From Pediococcus stilesii (GTDB lineage: Bacteria; Bacillota; Bacilli; Lactobacillales; Lactobacillaceae): DNA of 64,000 bases. Positions 26,376-34,995 of the stretch are shown here, in pieces; the stretch's first letter is position 1, and each line of letters begins with the position of its first letter. The stretch is from the NCBI RefSeq assembly GCF_001437075.1, contig NZ_JQBX01000009.1, forward strand, positions 34,603-98,602, given 5' to 3'. The translations under genes were made by a program, and so were the position numbers. Below the pieces are notes generated by a model that made no database searches, had not been told where the DNA came from, and worked only from the letters and a program-made list of their open reading frames with translations.

Positions 26376-28503
26376 TTTCATTTCCCCCATTTAATTTTGC
26401 TTGTTTTTTTAAAATCAAGTACAGTCCTAGTCCCATTACCGCAAATATTAAAACGGCAATGCCAACGTAAAGGATAATTTGACTGTTTTTACTGAGCATC
26501 CGCTTGTGTTCCAGTCCCGCATCAATGTATTTATTCTTCTTAAAACGATAACTGTAGTGTGTATTATCTTCATCTACAACAATTGCATCACCGGAATATT
26601 GGTCAATGTTCTTTTTAAAATTAAGTTGTGTCGTTGCTAAATAACTCGCTTTGGAACTTGGGCCGGTAACCACTAACATACCAGCCTTATCGTTGTATGG
26701 CGAGCGGATTAGCTGTGCGGTTCCAATTGACTTACCATAATCTTTTTCAATGCTCAGCTTTTCATTTGATACAAATCGACTTAAACTCGAATTATATTTA
26801 AAGTACAGATCCTTATTCAAGGTTCGGATCATTGCATTATTATCCGGCGTTCCAAGCACGATCACATTTTTGTTACTTAAAGTCTGATCGCTAGGTTTTT
26901 TATTATAAAATTGAATTGTTCCAGTATTACTTTTAGCATATGCACCAATCAAATTAAAAATATTGGTTAAACTTCTAAAATCATCAGCATTCAACTTTTT
27001 AGGGACAACGACTGCTAGGTTGTTATAGGTTTCATTTTTAATAAAGATTGTTGGATAATTTGCAAATAATAATTCATTACTACGTTGTGACTTAACATTC
27101 ATCACTGAATCGGTGTCAACTTCGGCCCACGGTGTCCGTTCGTTATCAGATGTACTTTGATCTTTCATTTCTAAGTCAAAAGCCACCCGAACTTCAAAGC
27201 TATTTCCAAGTGAGGTCCCTTTGGGTACATCCAGGGTCAACGTATCACCATCAGCCTTAGCCGCAGTTAGTTTTTTACTACCTAGCGCAATTTTATTAAT
27301 ATAAACCGTAACTAACGAACGGTTGAAGTTTAAGTTTTTGCTGTACCTGAACTTTAATTTCACCTTAGAACCATCCGCGTTGTTTCGATCATTTGGTAGG
27401 GTCACAAAGTAGCTAGTTTCTTGATGACCTGCGCCCTTGACGGTATCAATTGCATTAGTCAACTGATATCGTCCCTCGTCTTGGATTACCGAAGTAAATG
27501 TATCAGTTGTATCATCCACGTCTTCAACAGCTTTGTTAGTTTCTTTCATTAATTCAGCATTTGCAACGAATTTAGCTGCTTTCTTTAGTAATGCGCCCGT
27601 TTTAGCCGTCACAATCATATAGTAACGATCATCGGTATAATAAGTTTTAATCACCGCATGTTTATCTACATCACTAGCGCTTACTTCTTTTTTCAGCTTG
27701 TCTGGTAAATGATCATATTTTGCCACATACATAATATAATCACCCTTTTGAGCGTCTAAATCATCATCTTTAACAACGTTAATTTGATCATTATCAGTAG
27801 TTATAACTCGTGATCCACCGGTTAAAGCTGTCATGCTTGCCGTCAATTCATCTTGATCCGCACTATTAGAGGTAACGATTTTTGAACGTTGATTTGCGAT
27901 TGTATCCTCACCTAAAAAATGATCATTAAAAGAATGTAACGTGTTTTCTGCCTCATTTAGCTCATATTCAAAGTTAACGTTTGAACCCGACTTAATCGTT
28001 ATCCAATTTGCTGGGGTTTGAGCTAAATTATAGTTTTCAGCATTCTTTTTATTCAAAATTTGTCCACTAATCTCTATTTTATTATTGCCTTGAATTAATT
28101 CTAACGGTATTTCAATTGTTTTGTTTTGAAAACCGCTCCGATGCTCTGGCCGAAATGAATAGAACTTTACTCCATTAACCGACACCGTAACATCCGAAAT
28201 AGTATCATTGGCTAATTGGGATATTTGGTAGTCAAAATTAAAAGTGGCTTTTTTAATATCCCAATAGTCCATTTTATTAAAATACATGCTCGTTTTTACC
28301 GATCTACCTGACAGAGTCGTCGTATCATTTTGAAAATTCTGCGTATACGTCTGTTTATCAGCATGAATCGTACCACCAGTTATTACAAAAAAGATGCTGA
28401 TAGCAATTACTATTAGCCCAATTCTTCTACTTATATCGTTTAGTTTTATACCATTTTGCTTGTTTATGAAAAATCTGTTCACGAATATACCCCACCATTC
28501 CAT
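26359..28503 (-). CDS. BcsB-like exopolysaccharide synthesis protein (YdaN/PssD-like)
   Basis: About 714 residues: an N-terminal hydrophobic signal/anchor (GLIVIAISIFFVITGG), a long extracellular part with BcsB-type carbohydrate-binding/flavodoxin-like domains (INKIALGSKKL, ANYPTIFIKNETYNNLAVVVP) and a single C-terminal membrane helix near residue 680. Cellulose-synthase subunit B-like proteins work with the glycosyltransferase to move the polymer out. The start is uncertain: the ATG at 28503 overlaps the glycosyltransferase end by 77 bases and lacks a ribosome site; a GTG at 28482 has GGTGGGG 7 bases upstream and may be the true start. Confidence 0.82.
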   Translation of the reverse strand: MEWWGIFVNRFFINKQNGIKLNDISRRIGLIVIAISIFFVITGGTIHADKQTYTQNFQNDTTTLSGRSVKTSMYFNKMDYWDIKKATFNFDYQISQLANDTISDVTVSVNGVKFYSFRPEHRSGFQNKTIEIPLELIQGNNKIEISGQILNKKNAENYNLAQTPANWITIKSGSNVNFEYELNEAENTLHSFNDHFLGEDTIANQRSKIVTSNSADQDELTASMTALTGGSRVITTDNDQINVVKDDDLDAQKGDYIMYVAKYDHLPDKLKKEVSASDVDKHAVIKTYYTDDRYYMIVTAKTGALLKKAAKFVANAELMKETNKAVEDVDDTTDTFTSVIQDEGRYQLTNAIDTVKGAGHQETSYFVTLPNDRNNADGSKVKLKFRYSKNLNFNRSLVTVYINKIALGSKKLTAAKADGDTLTLDVPKGTSLGNSFEVRVAFDLEMKDQSTSDNERTPWAEVDTDSVMNVKSQRSNELLFANYPTIFIKNETYNNLAVVVPKKLNADDFRSLTNIFNLIGAYAKSNTGTIQFYNKKPSDQTLSNKNVIVLGTPDNNAMIRTLNKDLYFKYNSSLSRFVSNEKLSIEKDYGKSIGTAQLIRSPYNDKAGMLVVTGPSSKASYLATTQLNFKKNIDQYSGDAIVVDEDNTHYSYRFKKNKYIDAGLEHKRMLSKNSQIILYVGIAVLIFAVMGLGLYLILKKQAKLNGGNENAKQR

Positions 28504-29653
28504 ATGCTGCGACTGCTAACCACATCTGACTATACACTATATACATAAAAATTATTAATAATAGATTACTAAAGCGGATTTCACCACGCTCCGTTGTAAT
28601 TGTGACAAAGGTGCTGATTACGAACATTAAAATTCCAAATAACCAAAGCCAATTGCTAAATCCTTGGAGATCCGAATGCGCCACTCCGGCAACGGATAAC
28701 ACAAACACAACATCGGATAAAATTAACGCCGTCATTAACAAAAAGTAGGTTGATAGGAAGTAAAGCAAGTCAAAACGAATTGGCCGCCCTTCCCGCTTAA
28801 ATAGGAGTTTAGCATTTTTGACAACTACGTAGATGTTTCCCTTAACCCATCGTGTTCGTTGGTGAAACCAAACATCAAGTGTCTGCGGTTCCTGTTCCCA
28901 GGTCACCGCCTTTGGTTGGAATTTAATTCGATACCCCATTCTGTAAACTCTAAAACTAATTTCTGTATCTTCTGCTAACGCTTTAACATCCCATCCACCA
29001 ATTTTCTCAAGAATGTTTCGTCTAATAACATAGTTAGTACCAGGAATTGTGCAGAGTTTAAACAGCCTTTGTCGTCCAGCCTGCGCCATCCACTGAAATG
29101 AAAGATTTTCGATATTAATAAATCGTGTTAGAATCGTTGCCTCTTTATTTCGAGTTCTAAATTTTCCAATTACGGCTGCGAGTCGATCATTTTCCAACAG
29201 TTCGGCAACCAGAATCCTTAATGCTCCCTTTTCTGGAGTGTTATCAGCATCGTAAACTGAAATGATACTTCCCTTAGCGTGCTTAAGTCCGATGTTTAAA
29301 GCATTAGATTTTCCCTTTCCACCGGTTACCGCATCCGTATTAATCACCTTTAAGCGATCTTCACCAAATTCTTTTTGAACATTTCGCAACAATTCAGCGG
29401 AATTATCGCTAGAATTATCATTAATTACGATCAATTCGTATCGATCCTGTGGATAATCGAAACTTAATAGTGACAAACCAGTTTTAATAATAACGATTCC
29501 TTCGTTATGCGCTGGAACCATAACAGATACAAATGGCGGATCCTCCGGTAATTTAGGTTCGGCCTTTGCCGATTCTCTTAAATATTCCAAAAAGCCCGCG
29601 ACGGTTAAAATTAGATTTACAATTAAAGTCGCCCAAATTGCAATAATGGCCAC
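28427..29653 (-). CDS. Processive family 2 glycosyltransferase (YdaM/PssC-like)
   Basis: A 408-residue membrane glycosyltransferase. One N-terminal helix is followed by the GT2 core with VMVPAHNEG (residue about 47), INDNSSDNS, VYDADNTPE (DxD), ALAEDTE (catalytic Asp) and the processivity motif QRTRW near residue 245, then two or three C-terminal helices. This is the BcsA/PgaC layout of enzymes that make and export a beta-linked polysaccharide, but without a PilZ domain. The separate degenerate GGDEF protein would then supply c-di-GMP control. Sugar not determinable; N-acetylhexosamine or glucose-type polymers are known from relatives. Confidence 0.9.
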   Translation of the reverse strand: MAIIAIWATLIVNLILTVAGFLEYLRESAKAEPKLPEDPPFVSVMVPAHNEGIVIIKTGLSLLSFDYPQDRYELIVINDNSSDNSAELLRNVQKEFGEDRLKVINTDAVTGGKGKSNALNIGLKHAKGSIISVYDADNTPEKGALRILVAELLENDRLAAVIGKFRTRNKEATILTRFINIENLSFQWMAQAGRQRLFKLCTIPGTNYVIRRNILEKIGGWDVKALAEDTEISFRVYRMGYRIKFQPKAVTWEQEPQTLDVWFHQRTRWVKGNIYVVVKNAKLLFKREGRPIRFDLLYFLSTYFLLMTALILSDVVFVLSVAGVAHSDLQGFSNWLWLFGILMFVISTFVTITTERGEIRFSNLLLIIFMYIVYSQMWLAVAAYGMVGYIREQIFHKQAKWYKTKRYK

Positions 29654-29692
29654 TACAAGAAAATAATCTAAAACTGTGATAACATTTTCCTC

Positions 29693-31252
29693 CTATCTCT
29701 TGAACTTATTTCGATATATTTTTCTACCAATAAAGATAAAAACAATTAAAACAATAAAAATCACAACAAAAATGACAGTAATGATCCGTCCTTGAACGTG
29801 GAAAAAATCTTTTAATAGAACTTTGTTTTTTGTGCTAGTAGTATTGTTGATGGTGTTCTTATCTTTGGAATTAACATTAATTTCAACGGGACTCTCATTA
29901 ACAAAGTATTGGCCTAATTTATAGGATAATTTTGAACTGGCGAAGTTAATTCTCGATTCAAATTCAATTTGACTTGGATTTTCCCAGTTAAGATCTAGTT
30001 TTCTGATCTGCTCTTTAACATTTCGCAGCTTGACTGAGCTATTAGGCATTGCAATTGTCACCGCCGTTGGAATATTAAACCTTAATTCAGCCCGATTTTT
30101 GATTGTGTCAATCGAGGACGCATTGACCGCATAATAACTTTTTTTAGCTACCGAACTATTGTTATCAACATTCAAATTCACCATTTTAGCGGTTGAGTTA
30201 GGAAGTAACATCCAAGTATTAGCTTTCTTCAAAGCATTCTGTCTTAAAATTTGATCCTGATTCCAAAAACCGGGGGTGCTTATTCCAACGGGATAAACGC
30301 CTTGTCTGGCCAAATTAAGCAAATACCCATCAAACAATCCACTTAGTTCGGTTCCAGTATCCTTTGTTGCACCGCCAATCACTGGCGCATTTAAAAAGAT
30401 TAGTCCATTTCGATCTTCAATCCGGCGCAAGGAAATTGCAAAACGATTAAAGGCTTGCATTTCGGTATTCTTAGCAACAGATACCGTACTAATGGCAAAT
30501 GGTATGTCCATTTTTTCGCAATATGCACTTAGTTCATCCAGTATTTCCATATCCGTGTACGGACTTACTCCCGTGAAAGTCAACAGTGGTTTAAACGTCT
30601 GATTATTTTTAAATAACTGTGTAATTAATTTTGTAGCACTCAAAAGGCTTAAACTTTTTGCTTCAAAAAAGGGTAAATAACCATTTTTCCCGTTAATTAC
30701 ACCATAATTATATTCATCCTGATTTTTTTCTTGAGTAACCAATTTACCAATAACTTGGGCGTTCTTAGGTATATCCACAAGTGGTTCCATTGTCTGTGAA
30801 AATGGTAATTGTTGACTATTTTCATCAACCGTTAACGTCAATTGCTTCTGATAAATCTTATCAACCTTAGCATCCAATTGTTGAAGCTCCTGCGGCGTAA
30901 TTCCTTCACCAATGTGAAGCTTAATTCCGTCATACTCTTCACGATCTTTTTCAAAGCTTTGGTTCATCAAGCCCGCCTTATCCCAGTTAATTAACGTAAT
31001 TACTCCTGCATACCCCTTTTGTAACTCACCTTTTTTATAATCACTCGCCTTTTCTGTCTTCACCTTCAAATTCATTCCCGTTAGGATGCGTTGCAGAGAG
31101 TCTATTCTCTGCTCACCTTGGTGAATGTGATCCTTAGAATCGTAAACTAGTAGCACTTTTTGACTGTTGTCATCTGCTTTAACTGCCGGTTCTGAAAGTA
31201 TTCCAAAAGCCAAAAGGGCAATAAAACATAATACTACTCGAATTTTATTCAT
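29693..31252 (-). CDS. DUF2334-like secreted/membrane-anchored protein (YdaL-like)
   Basis: About 519 residues with an N-terminal signal (VVLCFIALLAFGILSEPAVKA), a Rossmann-like first domain (VLLVYDSKDHIHQ), a central polysaccharide-deacetylase-like barrel (FTGVSPYTDMEILDELSAYCEKMDIPFAIS) and a C-terminal membrane helix near residue 490. The pattern fits YdaL of the Bacillus ydaJ-N operon. The metal-binding Asp/His residues of active deacetylases are not obvious. The ATG at 31252 has GGGGGTG 6 bases upstream and overlaps the preceding stop by 8 bases. It follows a frameshifted gene, so translation may now depend on its own site. Confidence 0.75.
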   Translation of the reverse strand: MNKIRVVLCFIALLAFGILSEPAVKADDNSQKVLLVYDSKDHIHQGEQRIDSLQRILTGMNLKVKTEKASDYKKGELQKGYAGVITLINWDKAGLMNQSFEKDREEYDGIKLHIGEGITPQELQQLDAKVDKIYQKQLTLTVDENSQQLPFSQTMEPLVDIPKNAQVIGKLVTQEKNQDEYNYGVINGKNGYLPFFEAKSLSLLSATKLITQLFKNNQTFKPLLTFTGVSPYTDMEILDELSAYCEKMDIPFAISTVSVAKNTEMQAFNRFAISLRRIEDRNGLIFLNAPVIGGATKDTGTELSGLFDGYLLNLARQGVYPVGISTPGFWNQDQILRQNALKKANTWMLLPNSTAKMVNLNVDNNSSVAKKSYYAVNASSIDTIKNRAELRFNIPTAVTIAMPNSSVKLRNVKEQIRKLDLNWENPSQIEFESRINFASSKLSYKLGQYFVNESPVEINVNSKDKNTINNTTSTKNKVLLKDFFHVQGRIITVIFVVIFIVLIVFIFIGRKIYRNKFKR

Positions 31253-32712
31253 CGTCATCACCCCCATCATTAGCTGGTAACCATAATTGATGATTCAATA
31301 TATCTGCGATAAGCATAATAAAAATTAGGTCTAGACAAACTGGAACCATAAATAAATGTTTTGCTAAATCCGCATCTCTATCTTCAATAATGGAAACAAT
31401 TGGTACAAAGACACAAATTGTAATCAATCCTAAAACTAAGAAAAAGCGCATAATACCAAATGCTTGACCCTTCTTTAGGTCGATGTAGAAACTAACCCCG
31501 TAGACCATCACCAGAACTAATGATAGTAAGCACAAAAATGCATACTTCCCAGGGAAAAATGCACCGGCAAACGAACTAAATCCCGTAAAGAAGGTCAACT
31601 GTGCTCCGGCTTTTTTACCTGAATCTTTTGTGTAATTACCCACCGCCTTAATTTGTGTAATCATGATATCCTTCGTCGCTACGTCTAATAGGTTGATAAA
31701 CTGTCGTGGATTTTTAGCGTAGTAAACTGCAATCCAGCCAAAATTATATTTTTTAATTAAATTATCTTTGACATATTTAGAGTTTGGATCGACCGTATCA
31801 TATGTTTTGGCGTAATAATTTTGTTCCCGCATTAAGGCAAATTGTTGATTAATGCCCTCTGCTTCAATTTTTTTACTTGGATCACCAGTTTCCATCAAAG
31901 CTCCATGGGTGAATGATTGATACTGATTAACTTCATTAAACTCTTTATTAATTAATCCGTATGTCACAGCGCCAGAAGCGAGGACGGCCATAATGCCACC
32001 GACCAGTGCTACTTTTTCATATTTTTTTAAATTAGGTAAGAAAAATAACCCTATTGATGCGACCCCAAAGCTTAGTGCAAGCGGCGTATTTTGCTGTTTA
32101 CTGGTAATTATTAAAATAACGCTGATAAAAAAAAGCGTTATCAACCGCCAACGCTTGCTATATCGCCCGCGTGCCAGTAAAATCACCGCCGAAAAAGCAT
32201 ACAACGTACAAATTAACATCCCTGGTTCAGCAAAAAAGGAATTAAAATACAATGTAAACGAGGCATCTGCAAACACAATTACGATAAGCAGCGCAATTAC
32301 ATAACTTCTAATTTTTCTCGCTGGTTCAACTAATGCCCGTGTTAAAAGATGAATTGCAGGTAGGAAAACCACGTAATAAACAATTCCTAGAAAACGAATA
32401 TCAAAATATTTAGAGCTATAAAAAATTTTATTTAATATCAGTGCTACTTTAATAAAAATTGATTGTGAAGAAAAAACAGCAACGTTATTTTCATTAAAAT
32501 ACTGTAAAATTCCAAATTTTTTAACCACGTATCCTACATACTGACTACCATCAGATGGAAGTCGATAAATCCCGTTACTTAACCTCGCACGATAAAAATC
32601 ACCATTATCTGCATACCCGCTGATTGGTGGTACAAATAGTATTAGTCCACAAATAATGGCGACTAGTGGCCATTGTCGCTGGGGATATGTATTTTTGAAA
32701 CTGATTCCACAT
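31245..32712 (-). pseudogene. Multi-spanning membrane protein of exopolysaccharide operon, frameshifted near the start
   Basis: The open frame 31245-32528 (GTG start) encodes about 10 membrane segments but begins inside a conserved-looking region. In the same frame upstream, 32529-32720 continues as good protein (QWPLVAIICGLILFVPPIS, then GYADNGDFYRARLSNGIYR) but has no ATG, GTG or TTG start before a stop. An ATG at 32712 opens MWNQFQKYIS in another frame; removing one C from the four-C run at 32681-32684 joins the two into a 488-residue protein. So this looks like a +1 frameshift, or a sequence error. The fold resembles large GT-C-like or polysaccharide membrane proteins; function unknown. 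Confidence 0.7.
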
Positions 32713-32740
32713 TTTTCTAATTACAACCAATTGTTAAACC

Positions 32741-33865
32741 TCAATATTCAGGTGCAATTAACGTCAACAAATTGTTAAACGAGTACGCATCATTTGTTTT
32801 TAAATCACCGATTGCACCATAAATTTTAGAATTTTTATCTTTTACTTGGCTCTTTAAAGCCAAATTAATCGCCTTTTTATAATAATCTTGATTATTTTGA
32901 TTGGCGAAAATCATTGCCGCCAACGCATAGTTAGCAGCCGATTGGTTTCGATCCTGTACCACGCCCGAGATTGAATATCGATTATACAAGTGTTGGTCAT
33001 CAATTTGCATCTTTAGCCAGTCTAAACTGGTTGACCTAATTTTATGAACCTCGCTCAAATGTAAAAGTGTCACCAACGCTTCGGATATATTTAAATCGCT
33101 GTTGCTATATTGCTTTGTCGACCAATTATAGCTTGAGTAGTACAGCGGAAAGATATCTCCTAAATAACCATTTTCGATCAGTTTAACCTGTTTTTGATAG
33201 TCCTTCTCACCCGCTTTAGAAGTTGATTCAAAATACCTCAAAGTTAATAAATCATAGTACGAAAGTGATCCCTCGTTACTCCGTTTCTTTGAACTAACAT
33301 CATAAAAATTCAAAACACGATCTTTTTGAATACTCGTAGTTTGGAGTAAGGCAAATCGTTTAGCTGCTTCCCGACGATACTTCTTACTCCCTGTATTCTG
33401 CGCATACATTTGTAAGGCACGAATAATCCGCAGATCATCTAATGTCGCATTTACTTTAGATTTTTTATTGGTTGATGGATTAAGTCGATAACTAAACTGT
33501 GCTCCTAAATCAAAACTTTTTTTGGTTCTTTGTTAAAAGTCGACAAATTTACGATTCTGATGAGTCCGAGCAAGATGTTCAAGCCACAGTCCAGACGATT
33601 CTGATAGCATTTCATGACCAGTCGCAACTTCTTTTTGAGGAGGATAATTTCGGTAATTAGTATAAATCCCCTTTTTTTGAACCATTTTGGTTTCGATGAA
33701 ATTTTGTAATCTTTTTTCATCGGGATTTTTGGTAACTTTCTTTTCTGTACTAAAAGAGGCGCTATCATTCTTAGGAATGCTAACCTTCAACTCTTTTCGG
33801 CATCCAACAAGGAGGAATACAGCACTCATGATAATTATTAGTTGTGTATAAAAATGCCTTGTCAT
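32741..33865 (-). pseudogene. GH8-like lipoprotein gene interrupted by an in-frame stop (YdaJ-like)
   Basis: From ATG 33865 the frame has a lipoprotein signal ending VFLLVGC, then TGHEMLSESSGLWLEH, similar to the acidic active-site region of family 8 glycosidases. TAA at 33533-33535 stops it after FVDF. The very same frame then runs on without a stop (QRTKKSFDLGAQFSYRLN, NATLDDLRIIRALQMY, close to the GH8 signature) to 32741. Bridging the stop gives about 374 residues, the normal length of such lipoproteins. First gene of the exopolysaccharide operon; its homologues are thought to trim the polymer. Either a nonsense mutation or a sequence error. Confidence 0.75.
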
Positions 33866-33941
33866 GCTTTTTTTAATTCCCCTCTCATTCAATAAAAATC
33901 AACGGCACCGTTCGCGTCTATTATCCCTTAAAAATTGATAT

Positions 33942-33976
33942 AAAAAAAGAGAGATTCCGTAGAATTCTCTTTTAAT
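33942..33976 (-). terminator. Terminator of the pyr operon
   Basis: On the - strand AAAAGAGAATTC pairs with GAATCTCTCTTTT (one bulge) around TACG and is followed by a T run. It separates pyrD from the exopolysaccharide operon, about 95 bases past the pyrD stop. Confidence 0.8.
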
Positions 33977-34071
33977 TATTATAATTTTTTAAATTAATGT
34001 TATTAATCATTAACCATATTGCTAAAGATCAAGATCAATTTCAGATCTGCAATCAATTCATACTAAATATG

Positions 34072-34983
34072 CTAATCCTCTGATTTAAATTCATCAATCC
34101 GGTCAAAGTGATATTTATCCATCGCTGGAATTAAATCTTCGATGATACTTTGACAAGCCTTTGGATTACCATAATTAGCGGAACCGACTTGGACTGCTCC
34201 TGCTCCGGCAACCATCAATTCGAGGGCATCTTTCGCAGAACCTACTCCACCAACCCCGATGATTGGCAATTTAGTCGCAGCTCGTACTTGATGAATCATT
34301 CGAACTGCGATTGGATGAATCGCAGAGCCTGAAAGGCCACCAGTACCGTTGGAAAGATGTGGCTTCCTAGTCTCTAAATCAATTTCCATTCCCATCAGGG
34401 TGTTGATCATTACCAACCCATCTGCTCCGCCTCGTTCGGCCGCAAGGGCAATCGGCACAATTTCCGTCACCCCGGGAGTTAATTTCATTAAAACAGGCTT
34501 TTTAGTAACGGCTTTAATTCGACGTGTTAGATCTTCCACCACTTCTGGATCCGTTCCAAAAGCTAGCCCACCTTTTTCAACGTTTGGACATGAAATGTTT
34601 ACTTCAATCAATTTTACGTTTGGTGCTGTAGACATTTTTTTAGCTACTTCAACGTACTCATCTGTGGTTGAGCCCGCAATGCTACCAACAATCGGTAAAT
34701 CTGGATAATTTTGTGCTAGCCATGGTAGCTCTTCTTTTAAAACGTGTTCAATGCCAGGATTCTTCAATCCAACAGCATTCAACCAACCACCAGTCGTTTC
34801 AGCCGTTGTCGGCCAAGGATGACCAGTGCGTGGCTCCATGGTTGTCGATTTAATTACGAAGGCCCCTAATCCATTTAAATCAATATTTTGCGCCATTTGT
34901 TGTCCATAAGCTGCCGTCCCGCTCGCATTCATTACAGGATTTTTAAGTTTTACTCCAGCAATGGTTGTCTCTAAACGCTCCAT
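34072..34983 (-). CDS. pyrD: Dihydroorotate dehydrogenase, class 1B-like catalytic subunit
   Basis: Oxidises dihydroorotate to orotate. The 303-residue FMN barrel shows NPVMNASGTAAYG near residue 17, EVNISCPNV near residue 125 (catalytic Cys), LMKLTPGV near 165, and GGLSGSAIHP and IIGVGGV toward the end. The Cys base and VMNASG opening fit class 1. No pyrK (electron-transfer subunit of class 1B) is next to it, which leaves the electron acceptor open. I chose the ATG at 34983, 8 bases after AGGAGG. Last gene of the pyr operon, 12 bases after carB. Confidence 0.9.
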   Translation of the reverse strand: MERLETTIAGVKLKNPVMNASGTAAYGQQMAQNIDLNGLGAFVIKSTTMEPRTGHPWPTTAETTGGWLNAVGLKNPGIEHVLKEELPWLAQNYPDLPIVGSIAGSTTDEYVEVAKKMSTAPNVKLIEVNISCPNVEKGGLAFGTDPEVVEDLTRRIKAVTKKPVLMKLTPGVTEIVPIALAAERGGADGLVMINTLMGMEIDLETRKPHLSNGTGGLSGSAIHPIAVRMIHQVRAATKLPIIGVGGVGSAKDALELMVAGAGAVQVGSANYGNPKACQSIIEDLIPAMDKYHFDRIDEFKSED

Positions 34984-34995
34984 GTTCATTTCCTC

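Noticed and set aside
33505..33768. Separate gene in the alternative frame (87 codons) over the GH8-like gene
   Set aside because: It is a shadow frame; the main frame carries the lipobox and GH8-type motifs and continues past the TAA.
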